From JBHIKY01 sp042139015 (GTDB taxonomy: Bacteria > Bacillota > Bacilli > Bacillales > Marinococcaceae), in NCBI RefSeq assembly GCF_042139015.1, contig NZ_JBHIKY010000009.1, positions 62,001-126,000 of the forward strand: a DNA stretch of 64,000 bases. Reading direction: 5' to 3'. Within the stretch, counting starts at the first letter, position 1. Every line of letters begins with the position of its first letter. The notes under the pieces were generated by a model. That model saw only the letters and a program-made list of their open reading frames with translations, had not been told where the DNA came from and searched no databases. Position numbers and translations under genes: made by a program. This document shows, one piece after another, positions 41,798-50,583 of this stretch.

Positions 41798-42790
41798 ATG
41801 GCTAAATATAAAGTAGTTATTACAGATTATGAATTTGCAACGTTAGCACCGGAGGAAAAGGTGCTGGCACAGGCTGACGTGGAATTTGTGAAAGCACAGT
41901 GCAAAACTGAAGAAGAAGTGATAGAAGCATGTCGTGACGCGGATGGCATCATTAATCAATATGCTCCGATATCAAGAGCTGTCATTGAAAAATTGGAGAA
42001 CTGCAAGGTTATCTCCCGTTACGGAGTCGGGGTAAACACGATTGATATTGATGCGGCAACTGAAAGAGGAATCATCGTAGCGAACGTGACTGACTACTGC
42101 ATGGATGAGGTATCCGATCATGCCCTTGCCCTCATTATGGCGTGCTCGCGAAAAGTTACGTTACTGAATAACGCTGTAAAATCCGGAAATTGGGATTATA
42201 AAGCTGGTGTTCCTATTTTCCGGCTTCGCGGGCGGACGCTCGGGCTTGTCGGATTTGGAAAAATCCCTCAGACACTTGCGGTGAAAGCGCAGGCGCTCGG
42301 ACTAAAAGTTATTGCGCATGATCCGTATGTGAATAAAGAAACGGCACGTGAATTAAATACAGAGATCGTGGAGCTGGATGAATTATGTGAAAGGTCCGAT
42401 TTTATATCAGTTCATGCGCCGCTGGTGGAAAGCACCCGCGGCATGATGAGTACCAGACAATTTTCTTTAATGAAAAAAGAGGCATTCATTGTCAATACCG
42501 CCCGCGGACCTGTTATTGATGAAAAAGCGCTGATTGGAGCGCTTCAGGAAGGTGAAATAGCCGGGGCCGGGCTTGATGTAGTGGAAGAAGAACCGATTTC
42601 CAGCGACAGTCCGCTGCTGGAAATGGACCAGGTGATTTTAAATCCTCACGTCGCCTGGTATTCAGAGGAATCACAGCTTGAACTAAAAACAAAAACAGCG
42701 CAGAATGTCACGGACGTATTAAAGGGAAGTTATCCGGCCTATCTTTTTAACGTGGAAGTCAAAAAGAATGAATCCGTGTTCGTGAAATAA
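41798..42790 (+). CDS. D-2-hydroxyacid dehydrogenase, CtBP/PGDH-like
   Basis: A 330-residue dehydrogenase. The nucleotide-binding motif reads LGLVGFGKIPQTLAVKA, with Pro where most relatives have Gly after GxGxI. Catalytic residues are in NTARGPVIDE (Arg), LDVVEEEP (Glu) and NPHVAWYSEES (His; the AWYSEES form is that of CtBP-like members). It starts after GAGGTGACGAAACAAA, 40 bases after dgoD. It may reduce or oxidise a keto- or hydroxy-sugar acid, or an aldol cleavage product, in this operon. Confidence 0.85.
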   Translation: MAKYKVVITDYEFATLAPEEKVLAQADVEFVKAQCKTEEEVIEACRDADGIINQYAPISRAVIEKLENCKVISRYGVGVNTIDIDAATERGIIVANVTDYCMDEVSDHALALIMACSRKVTLLNNAVKSGNWDYKAGVPIFRLRGRTLGLVGFGKIPQTLAVKAQALGLKVIAHDPYVNKETARELNTEIVELDELCERSDFISVHAPLVESTRGMMSTRQFSLMKKEAFIVNTARGPVIDEKALIGALQEGEIAGAGLDVVEEEPISSDSPLLEMDQVILNPHVAWYSEESQLELKTKTAQNVTDVLKGSYPAYLFNVEVKKNESVFVK

Positions 42791-42806
42791 ATATTTGTGA
42801 AAGCCG

Positions 42807-43739
42807 GTGAAAGATGTGAGTAATACTCTTGATCTTAAAGGGATTATCCCTCCAGTGGTAACATTATTAAACCGTGATAAAACCATCGATGAGCCTGCAA
42901 TGAAACAGCATATTAACGAATTAATTGAGAGCGGAGTTGATGGTCTGTTTTTCTTAGGGACCGGAGGAGAATTTGCTCAAGTACCGATTCACCTGCGAAA
43001 GCAGACAGCAGAGATTGCCGTCCGTGAAACAGCGGGCAGGGTGCCTGTTTTAATAGGTACCGGGACAGCCGGATATGAAGAAACAAAAGAATTATCTCTG
43101 CATGCGCAGCATGCGGGAGCAGACGCACTGGTTATCATCAATCCTTATTACTGGAATGTAAGTGAGGATCATCTCTTTTCTTATTATCAGTCTCTGGCAG
43201 ATTCTGTTACTCTGCCAATCGTGCTGTACAATTTTCCCGGGGCAACCGGACAGGACCTGACCCCTGATTTTACCGTGAGACTTGCCAGTGGGATTCCATC
43301 GATTATTGGGATTAAAGAAACGGTGGATGAAGCAGGCCATATTAGAGAAATGATTATAAAAACAAAAGAGGTGCGGCCTGAATTTAAAGTGTTCTCGGGC
43401 TTTGATGACCATCTCCTCAATACACTGACACTTGGCGGCGACGGGGCCATTTCAGCCGGGGTGAATTTTGCGCCTGAGCTTCAGGTTGGAATTTATAATG
43501 CGTATCTGCAGAAGGATTTTGAAACGGCAGTTCATTTACACCGGAAGCTCGCCTACATTCCTCTTATGTATAAGCTCGATACTCCGTTTGTAAATGTGAT
43601 CAAGGAAGCAATGCTGATTCGGGGAAAAGCTATTCAGCCACACGTCTTCGGGCCGGGGGAGACCCTCACTGATAAAACCAGAGGTGAACTAAAAGATTTA
43701 CTGGCCAAAGCAGGTCTGTTGTCTTCAGCTGTCCGCTGA
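42807..43739 (+). CDS. 2-keto-3-deoxy sugar-acid aldolase, YagE/YjhH type
   Basis: A 310-residue DapA-superfamily class I aldolase. It aligns along its length with E. coli YagE/YjhH: GIIPPVVTLLNRD, GVDGLFFLGTGGEFAQ, INPYYWNVSEDHL, the Tyr in PIVLYNFPGATGQDLTP, the Schiff-base Lys in IIGIKETVDE and GGDGAISAGVNFAP. It should cleave 2-keto-3-deoxy-pentonate or -gluconate to pyruvate and glycolaldehyde or glyceraldehyde (Dahms-type). The true start may be the GTG at 42816, which has GGTGA before it; the GTG at 42807 has a poor site. It overlaps nothing and is 16-25 bases after the dehydrogenase. Confidence 0.88.
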   Translation: MKDVSNTLDLKGIIPPVVTLLNRDKTIDEPAMKQHINELIESGVDGLFFLGTGGEFAQVPIHLRKQTAEIAVRETAGRVPVLIGTGTAGYEETKELSLHAQHAGADALVIINPYYWNVSEDHLFSYYQSLADSVTLPIVLYNFPGATGQDLTPDFTVRLASGIPSIIGIKETVDEAGHIREMIIKTKEVRPEFKVFSGFDDHLLNTLTLGGDGAISAGVNFAPELQVGIYNAYLQKDFETAVHLHRKLAYIPLMYKLDTPFVNVIKEAMLIRGKAIQPHVFGPGETLTDKTRGELKDLLAKAGLLSSAVR

Positions 43740-43766
43740 GCGGTTTCCAGCAAAGGAGGAAGGATA

Positions 43767-45020
43767 ATGTCGATTATAGATGAACTTCTTGAGACGATTC
43801 CAGTACCAAAAATGATGAAGGTCCGGCAGTACTTTGATGATAAAGAAATCGCCGATGTCGCCGGAGAAACAGCCAGAGTTCTACAGCAGTCAGAGGCTCT
43901 GAAGAAAGTAAAACAGGGGCAGACTGTAGCGATAGCCGCAGGCAGCCGCGGCGTGGCAGATCTTCATATATTAGTGAGGGAAACCGTACGGGTCATCCGG
44001 GCAGCGGGCGGCGAGCCTTTTATAGTGCCTGCGATGGGAAGTCATGGCGGGGCAACCGGACCGGGACAGAAAGAAGTGTTAGAGGATCTCGGAGTCACTG
44101 AAAGCTTTGTAGAGGCCCCGATTCGAGCCAGCATGGAAGTGGTCCATGTAGGAGATCTTCCTAACGGTCTGCCGATTTACACTGATAAAAACGCCTTTGA
44201 AGCAGATCATATTATTGTCGTGAACCGCATCAAGCCGCATACCGCTTTTCGGGGAAAAGTCGAGAGCGGATTGATGAAAATGGTGACGATCGGCCTTGGT
44301 AAACAAAAAGGGGCGGAAGCGGCTCATTTATACGGCTTTAAGCATATGGCCGAGCATGTACCGGAAATGTGCAAAATTGTATGCCGTGAGTCCCCTATTT
44401 TATTAGGGCTCGGCACTATTGAAAATGCGTATGACAGGCCGGCTAAAATTGTCGCCGTCCCGGCCGGGCGGTTTGAGGAAGAGGAGCCGGAGCTGCTGCT
44501 CGAGGCAAAAGCACTGATGCCTGGTATTCTGGTCAACCCGATGGATGTTCTAATTGTTGATGAGATTGGCAAAGATATTTCCGGTGACGGGATGGACCCG
44601 AATATCACCGGCACCTTTGCCACTCCTTACGCTGAAGGCGGGGCAGACGCTTCTAAAGTTGTAGTGCTGCGGCTCACTGAAAAGACCCACGGCAATGCCA
44701 ATGGCATCGGCATGGCGCACATTACTACTAAACAAGCGTTTGATCAAATCGAATGGCATAAAGGCTATGCCAATGCTCTCACCAGTACCGTTATTGATGT
44801 CGTCAAAGTTCCGATGGTGATGGACACTCCCGAGCTTGCTGTGAAGGCTGCGGTCAAAACCTGCAATGCCCTGGATATGAAAAAGGTCCGGGCCGTGAGA
44901 ATTAAAAACACCCTTGATATTAAAGATATTTATGTTTCCGAAGCACTGGCAGAAGAAGTAAACGATCACCCGCAGATGGAGATTTTATCTGATCCCGAGC
45001 CTATGTTTCCAACAGGTTAA
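43767..45020 (+). CDS. LarA-like (DUF2088) racemase/epimerase homologue
   Basis: A 417-residue protein of the lactate-racemase N-terminal domain type. Recognisable segments are IAAGSRGVADLHILVRETVR, MGSHGGATGPGQKEVLEDLGV and NRIKPHTAFRGKVESGLMKMVTIGLGKQKG, with His and Lys in places usual for the LarA superfamily. Known LarA uses a nickel-pincer cofactor made by LarBCE; none of those genes is in the window, so cofactor use is open. Some LarA relatives epimerise other hydroxy acids, including gluconate, and the operon context suggests a sugar-acid substrate. An AAAGGAGGAAGGATA site precedes ATG. Confidence 0.65.
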   Translation: MSIIDELLETIPVPKMMKVRQYFDDKEIADVAGETARVLQQSEALKKVKQGQTVAIAAGSRGVADLHILVRETVRVIRAAGGEPFIVPAMGSHGGATGPGQKEVLEDLGVTESFVEAPIRASMEVVHVGDLPNGLPIYTDKNAFEADHIIVVNRIKPHTAFRGKVESGLMKMVTIGLGKQKGAEAAHLYGFKHMAEHVPEMCKIVCRESPILLGLGTIENAYDRPAKIVAVPAGRFEEEEPELLLEAKALMPGILVNPMDVLIVDEIGKDISGDGMDPNITGTFATPYAEGGADASKVVVLRLTEKTHGNANGIGMAHITTKQAFDQIEWHKGYANALTSTVIDVVKVPMVMDTPELAVKAAVKTCNALDMKKVRAVRIKNTLDIKDIYVSEALAEEVNDHPQMEILSDPEPMFPTG

Positions 45021-45025
45021 TTGCA

Positions 45026-46378
45026 TTGAAAACAGTTTTTCTGTTCATTTACAGTGCGCTCGTTTTCAGCTATGCCGGTACTATATTTATAAAAGCGGAA
45101 GGGCTCGAATATACGACGGGGCTGCTCGTCATTCTGGCAGTTTTAACATCGTTTCATAAAGCACAGCGTTTATTTAAAGTGACTGCAGCGATTTTTGTGC
45201 TGATTGCTGTCATCACCGCTGCTGCAGAGGGAATACCAGTGCGGGACTTTCCATATTATATGACGTCTACGGCTATTCTAATTTTAATCTTTTATGTACT
45301 TCCGTTTATAAACAGCGTCATTATTGTTGGAAGATACGACCAGAAGGTTAATAGATTGTTGAAAATGAATGTGGATGATATGAGTCAGCTTTACCGGAAA
45401 GTATCGACCGTAAGCTTTTTACTCGGCTCTTTTTTAAATATAGCTACGATTCCGCTTATTATTCAAGTGCTGCAGCGAAACCTGAAAAACCAGACGACCG
45501 CGCTTCGCAATAAGTTTATCAGCTCTGCGATGCTGCGGGGCTACGCGCTTTGTCTCGTATGGAGTCCGATGGAAATTCTCGTCGCACTCTCTGTGGATAT
45601 TACAGGTGTCGGCTATGGAAGGCTGCTGCCGCTGCTATTATTGTTTTCCCTTCTGCTCCTGTTGATCACGTTTCTTGCAGGCAGGTCTTTTCAGGGATAT
45701 CCCGTAGAAACAGAGAAAACTCAGCTTGATCCTTCAGTTATTTATAAAAAGATTGCCAGTCTCTTATTCTTTCTATTTTTATTTATTTTTGTCGTTATTT
45801 TTACTCGCCAGAGCCTGGAACTGTCATTTCTTGAAACGGTAGGGCTTGTCATCATTCCGTATTCGTTTTTTTGGGCGTTTTCGATAAGAAGGATCCGTTC
45901 CTTTCTGGTCTATGGAATACGCACATGGAAAGCAAGAACATCTGCACTGCAGAATTATGTAGTATTGTTTCTCTCCGTCGGGTTTTTCATTAGTATTCTT
46001 GAACAGTCTGTTCTAATTGAATACCTGCAGTACCCGTTTCTGCTGCTGGAAAATCTGCCGGTCCTGTTATTCGTTGTCATTCAACTATTGTTTCTCGGCC
46101 TGGCAATGGTAGGGTTTCACCCACTAGTGACAATAAGTCTTGTCGGTGGTATGATTCAGCCGCTTCTGGATTCCGTTTCTCCGTTCAGTGTCGCGATTGT
46201 GCTTATTACATCCGGCCTGAGTACAGTCATCGCCGGTCCGTTTAATATAAGTGTATCGCTTACTGGAATGCTGATTCATCAAAACCCGTACCGGGTCTCG
46301 ATGTGGAATATCGGATTTGCTTTTTTATTCAGCAGTATCGGTACGCTTTTTGCTCTCGTCATATTATTTTTTAGTTGA
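45026..46378 (+). CDS. multi-span membrane protein of unknown function
   Basis: A 450-residue protein with about twelve hydrophobic spans and a basic middle loop (about residues 120-180). I do not recognise the family from sequence. The two-half layout, with a Gly/Pro-rich late segment GFHPLVTISLVGGMIQP and GLSTVIAGPFNISVSLTGM, resembles ion-transporter superfamily carriers. It starts at TTG five bases after the LarA-like gene, and the next gene begins 17 bases after its stop, so it is surely co-transcribed and translationally linked. A sugar-acid or product carrier is a fair guess. Confidence 0.6.
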   Translation: MKTVFLFIYSALVFSYAGTIFIKAEGLEYTTGLLVILAVLTSFHKAQRLFKVTAAIFVLIAVITAAAEGIPVRDFPYYMTSTAILILIFYVLPFINSVIIVGRYDQKVNRLLKMNVDDMSQLYRKVSTVSFLLGSFLNIATIPLIIQVLQRNLKNQTTALRNKFISSAMLRGYALCLVWSPMEILVALSVDITGVGYGRLLPLLLLFSLLLLLITFLAGRSFQGYPVETEKTQLDPSVIYKKIASLLFFLFLFIFVVIFTRQSLELSFLETVGLVIIPYSFFWAFSIRRIRSFLVYGIRTWKARTSALQNYVVLFLSVGFFISILEQSVLIEYLQYPFLLLENLPVLLFVVIQLLFLGLAMVGFHPLVTISLVGGMIQPLLDSVSPFSVAIVLITSGLSTVIAGPFNISVSLTGMLIHQNPYRVSMWNIGFAFLFSSIGTLFALVILFFS

Positions 46379-46395
46379 GAAAGGTTGTGAAAATA

Positions 46396-48600
46396 ATGAG
46401 TGCTACATATCCGCTCATTGAAAACTCAGTAAACCCCTATAGAGACAACGTTCAAGGGAAAGCTAATGAGCCGATCACCGTAGCGGGACTGCTCGATCGC
46501 TCGAAGCAGATACTCGGAAATACGTATGAAGGCGATACGCCGGACTGGTCACTTGATGCAATTTATGAACGCCTGGAGAACAACGCGCCGCGAATCGCTA
46601 TAATCGGAGGCTCATCTGATCATCCGGCTCATATCATGGATTTTCAAACCTCTGCCAGAGCTGCGGTTCGTATCTGGCAGAACGGCGGTGTTCCGTTTTA
46701 CTTTTCCACTCCGGTTATGTGTGACGGCACAGCGCAGAACAATAAAGGGATGAGCTATTCCCTGCAAAGCCGGAACGCGGTGGCCCAGATGATCGTAAAC
46801 CAGCTCGAAGCCCACAGCTATCATGGCGCATTTATCATTCAGGGATGTGATAAACAGCCGCTCGGAGTCGTAAGCGGCCTCGCTCATCTTGACCGTCTAA
46901 GACAGGAACGCGGAGAAGCACCGTTTTTCGCAACATTTGCCCCAGCTCATGTGCTGGAGGGAGGAACAATTCCTGCAGATCTCGTTAAAGAGCTTGAGGA
47001 AGTAGCGGAGCGGGCTGTGCAGCAGGAATTTCCGGATATTTCGGAGGACCTGCATGATGCAATGGCTTATATATTACAATGCTCCTCGAACACATCCTTT
47101 CAAGGGGTGTTTGAAAGAGCGGCAGACCGCGGCATTATTTCTAAGAAAGAACACAAATATTTCGAACAGCGGCTGGCAGTCAACACATGTGACGGCTCTG
47201 GAGGAATCTGTGCTTTCAATGGCACGGGCAACAGCTCCCGCCATATTGTCGCCGGTTTTGGGCTCGTTCACCCCAGCCTGGAGCTGCTGACCGCGGCACC
47301 GGAGCAGCATCAGGTAAATGCTGCATTGGACAGTCTTGCCCATATTATTAATAAACCAGAATTTGGGGTCTCCAAGCTGGTCGGCGCAAATATTCGGAAT
47401 GCAATCCGGATTCACAGTGCAAGCGGCGGATCCACGAATCTGATGATGCATGTAGTCTCAGCCATGCTTTTTGGCGGTTACCAATTCAGCTTGTGGGACC
47501 TTGATAAGCTTCATCACGAGCATATGATTCCTGATTTGTTTAATTATAGTCTCACAGAAGACCGTGATATCTTTCAGCTCGCCATTCAGTGCTGTGACAG
47601 CGACAGCCGCGGTATGGAAAGTCTTTTCTACGAATTAATTGAAAATGGAGTGCCGATGGATATTCATGCCCTGACTGTGACCGGCCAGGCGTGGAGGGAC
47701 AGACTGGACGATGAAGAAACTCTGTCTGCAGATAATGTAAAAGAAAATCCGATTATCCTTTCGAAGCCGCGCAGGGCTTACAGCGGTGTTGATGTACTGA
47801 AAGGCAACTTTTTCGAAAGTGCTGTCGTAAAAATCAGCGGTATGCCGACTCTGCAGCTGGACCAATTTGATAAGAAAACCGCCCTCGTTCTTTATTATGA
47901 AAATGAAGAAGAAGCAAACCGGCATCTGCTTAACTCCGGACTCGTGGATGAGCTTCGGGACAATAGGACTTTTCCAGAAGACATTCTCCGCAGTCAGCTG
48001 AAGCACAATGAACCGGAAGCAGTTGAACAGTATAGAGATGCTTCCTACGAGGAACTGTTTGACTACATGGCAGCGAGCGGAGCGCTGAAGCTTGCGATCG
48101 TGATTTCCGGTCAGGGGCCGGAAGCATTTGGAATGCCTGAGATGTTCACTCCGATGCAGCATTTGAATGCAAACCGCAAAATGAAAAAGCTCGGAACCAT
48201 CATCAGCGATGGGCGTTATTCTGGTGTCACCTTCGGAGCGGCGATAGGACATATGACACCGGAGGCGATAAATGGGGGCGGCATTCTTTATGTAAATACC
48301 GGAGACATACTTTATCTCGGCCTTCGGGAAAATGTCATTGAATTTGCTGACAAGAAAGCATTTTCTGAAGGAAAGCTCGAATATTCCTTTGAAGGCATTA
48401 AAGAAAGCAGAAAAGAGCTTGCGGAACAGCGGCTTGCGTTGATGAAAAAGCGTCAGAAGCTGATTGCTGCAAGTAACCGGATGACCCGTCATACGGATGC
48501 AGCTAACGGTGTGGTGCCGGAAGCAGTCCTGGAAGATGCATGGGAGGATTACCGTCCAATTCTTGAACAGGGTTCATGGAAGACGAAGACGACAAATTAG
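46396..48600 (+). CDS. long IlvD/Edd family dehydratase
   Basis: A 734-residue Fe-S dehydratase homologue, longer than IlvD (about 560) or YjhG (about 655). Cluster cysteines are seen in TPVMCDGTAQNNKGMSYSL, IIQGCDKQPLGVVSGL and VNTCDGSGGICAFNGTGNS. IHSASGGSTNLMMHVVSA and DGRYSGVTFGAAIGHMTPEAINGG are the family's other landmarks. The extra length lies in the middle (about residues 190-260 and 400-470) and at the C-terminus. Substrate unknown; it is not an ordinary IlvD. The start ATG at 46396 is chosen for AGAAAGG upstream, although a TTG overlapping the previous stop is in frame. Confidence 0.8.
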   Translation: MSATYPLIENSVNPYRDNVQGKANEPITVAGLLDRSKQILGNTYEGDTPDWSLDAIYERLENNAPRIAIIGGSSDHPAHIMDFQTSARAAVRIWQNGGVPFYFSTPVMCDGTAQNNKGMSYSLQSRNAVAQMIVNQLEAHSYHGAFIIQGCDKQPLGVVSGLAHLDRLRQERGEAPFFATFAPAHVLEGGTIPADLVKELEEVAERAVQQEFPDISEDLHDAMAYILQCSSNTSFQGVFERAADRGIISKKEHKYFEQRLAVNTCDGSGGICAFNGTGNSSRHIVAGFGLVHPSLELLTAAPEQHQVNAALDSLAHIINKPEFGVSKLVGANIRNAIRIHSASGGSTNLMMHVVSAMLFGGYQFSLWDLDKLHHEHMIPDLFNYSLTEDRDIFQLAIQCCDSDSRGMESLFYELIENGVPMDIHALTVTGQAWRDRLDDEETLSADNVKENPIILSKPRRAYSGVDVLKGNFFESAVVKISGMPTLQLDQFDKKTALVLYYENEEEANRHLLNSGLVDELRDNRTFPEDILRSQLKHNEPEAVEQYRDASYEELFDYMAASGALKLAIVISGQGPEAFGMPEMFTPMQHLNANRKMKKLGTIISDGRYSGVTFGAAIGHMTPEAINGGGILYVNTGDILYLGLRENVIEFADKKAFSEGKLEYSFEGIKESRKELAEQRLALMKKRQKLIAASNRMTRHTDAANGVVPEAVLEDAWEDYRPILEQGSWKTKTTN

Positions 48601-48612
48601 GAGGCTGTACTG

Positions 48613-49560
48613 ATGGAAAAAACACGTGAATTTATTGAAAAGCTAGGTTTTCTAAGAGGAGACGCAAACGATCTCCCAACATCGGAGAAGCGTTTTCCGG
48701 ACGGGGCGCAGTACCGGGTAGAAATTCCAAGTGTGGAAGGTCCGAACGCACTGAAAGCTATGGTGGAAAAAACAAAAGAATACGGCATTGAGGTGCACAG
48801 GGTATCGCAGGGAAGCGGAATAATGCTGCAGACCGATGAAGAAATGCAGGAAATGGCAGCCACCTGCCGGGAGGAAAAGATGGAGCTCAGCTTGTTTGTC
48901 GGTCCACGCGGAACTTTTGATATCACTCCAATGCAGCGGGCAAGTGCCGGACAGGTATCGGGTCTGCGCTCGCAGGGGATGGATCAGCTTGTTTATGCAC
49001 TCGAGGATGTAAAAAGAGCCTGCGAACTCGGCATCCGGGGAATTCTTGTGGCAGATGAAGGACTGCTCTGGCTTGTGAATGAAGCAAAAAAAGCCGGCGA
49101 GCTTCCGCAGGACCTCGTCGTAAAGGTTTCTGTGCAGGTGGCACATGCTAATCCCGTTTCTATCAAGCTGATGGAAACCATAGGGGCGGATACGTACAAT
49201 GTACCGACCGATATGACGCTGGCCCGCCTGGCGGCAGTTCGACAGGCCATTGATATTCCAATTGATATTTACATCGAGGCTCCGGATGACATCGGTGGTT
49301 TTATCCGTCATTATGATATCCCTGAAATTATTCGAGTTGCGGCTCCCGTCTATATTAAATTCGGTCTGCGTAATGCTCCGAATATTTATCCGTCAGGGAC
49401 CCATTTAGAAGATACGGCTATCAAACTGACGAAAGAAAGAGTCAGAAGAGCAAAAATAGGCCTGGATCTGCTCCAGCGCTATGCACCGGATGCAAAGGTG
49501 TCACAAAAAGGGGCAGAAGGTCTCGGGCTTCCTGCAGACACTGCTTTACAGCAGCGCTGA
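48613..49560 (+). CDS. U32-peptidase-like TIM-barrel protein
   Basis: A 315-residue soluble protein that looks like the U32 family barrel: alternating strands and helices such as RGILVADEGLLWLVNEAKKAG, VVKVSVQVAHANPVSIKLMETIGADTYNVPTDMTLARLAAVRQ and DIYIEAPDDIGGFIRHYDI. The usual U32 protease cysteines are not obvious, so proteolysis is doubtful. It is the last gene of the dgoD operon, 12 bases after the long dehydratase; AGGAGG precedes the ATG. An enzyme acting on the pathway intermediate is possible; function unknown. Confidence 0.5.
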   Translation: MEKTREFIEKLGFLRGDANDLPTSEKRFPDGAQYRVEIPSVEGPNALKAMVEKTKEYGIEVHRVSQGSGIMLQTDEEMQEMAATCREEKMELSLFVGPRGTFDITPMQRASAGQVSGLRSQGMDQLVYALEDVKRACELGIRGILVADEGLLWLVNEAKKAGELPQDLVVKVSVQVAHANPVSIKLMETIGADTYNVPTDMTLARLAAVRQAIDIPIDIYIEAPDDIGGFIRHYDIPEIIRVAAPVYIKFGLRNAPNIYPSGTHLEDTAIKLTKERVRRAKIGLDLLQRYAPDAKVSQKGAEGLGLPADTALQQR

Positions 49561-49734
49561 CACAAATATAAGCTGTATAATAAAAGCATGAAATGACAGG
49601 TGCCGTGCGGTTGGACATCCCCGGTAGAGGCAGTAAATTCTCTTCGCTCGGACAGCTCAGCTAAAAAATCGCTCTCATTCGTGCTATGATAGAGAAAACG
49701 TCAGAGAAACTGCTTCTACAGGAGGAAGACTTCT

Positions 49735-50511
49735 ATGCCCATTATTCAGTCAGTTGACCGCGCTTTGAAAATTCTCGATTTATTCGACGAATACGAAACA
49801 GAACTGAAAATAACAGATATCAGTGACAAAATGCTGCTGCACAAAAGCACGGTTCACTCCCTCTTAAAAACGCTGCAGAAACACGATTATATTGAGCAGA
49901 ATCCAGAAAACGGGAAGTATAAACTCGGAATGAAGCTGTTTGAAAGAGGAAATTTTGTTATTCACAGCCGTGACATTCGCGCGATCGCAAGAGAGTTTTT
50001 ATTTTCATTATCAAAGGATTCGGGCCAGACCGTTCACCTTGTTATACTCGACGGCAAGGAAGGCGTGTATATAGATAAGGTGGAAAGCTCAACGGCAACA
50101 GTGCTCTATTCAAGAATAGGCAGGCGGATTCCGATTCACTGCAGCGGTGTCGGCAAAGCGCTGGTTGCGTTCAAGACGGAGCGGGAAATCAACAGTATAC
50201 TAAAGGATTATGACTATATCGTGCGCACAGAAAATACAATTACAAATGAAAAATCCTTTCGAAAAGAAATTCAGAAGATCCGTGACAAAGGCTATGCGGA
50301 AGATAATCAGGAAAATGAACCAGGGGTACGCTGCGTGGCCATACCGGTAAGAGACCATACCGGTGATGTGGCAGCCGCTATTAGTATTTCTGCGAATACG
50401 ATGAAGGTCAGTGAGGAAGAAATACTGCGGTACGTAGAGCTTTTGAAGCAGGCCGGAACAGAGCTCTCCCAGAAGCTCGGCTACGGCTATCAATCAATCA
50501 GAGGGTATTAA
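49735..50511 (+). CDS. IclR family regulator of the sugar-acid island
   Basis: A 258-residue IclR-type regulator. The N-terminal winged helix (residues about 1-65) contains LKITDISDKMLLHKSTVHSLLKTLQKHDYIEQ. The effector domain (about 75-250) has VHLVILDGKEGVYIDKVES, PIHCSGVGKALVAF and GVRCVAIPVRDHTGDVAAAISISA. IclR members such as KdgR sense 2-keto-3-deoxygluconate and repress sugar-acid genes. Its position between the two main operons and the palindromic boxes before both make it the best candidate for the shared regulator. AGGAGGAAGACTTCT precedes the ATG; its own upstream region has no clear box. Confidence 0.9.
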   Translation: MPIIQSVDRALKILDLFDEYETELKITDISDKMLLHKSTVHSLLKTLQKHDYIEQNPENGKYKLGMKLFERGNFVIHSRDIRAIAREFLFSLSKDSGQTVHLVILDGKEGVYIDKVESSTATVLYSRIGRRIPIHCSGVGKALVAFKTEREINSILKDYDYIVRTENTITNEKSFRKEIQKIRDKGYAEDNQENEPGVRCVAIPVRDHTGDVAAAISISANTMKVSEEEILRYVELLKQAGTELSQKLGYGYQSIRGY

Positions 50512-50551
50512 CAAGGAATCACGAATTCTTTGTTGCTTTTCATAAAAACTT

Positions 50552-50570
50552 AGTTCTATATTATAAAACT
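50552..50570. promoter_or_regulatory. regulon box before the FAH-uxaA-ALDH operon
   Basis: AGTTCTATATTATAAAACT, one arm imperfect, ends 13 bases before the ATG of the keto-deoxypentonate dehydratase-like gene, right in front of its GGAGGCGG ribosome site. Confidence 0.65.
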
Positions 50571-50583
50571 TTGGAGGCGGAAA

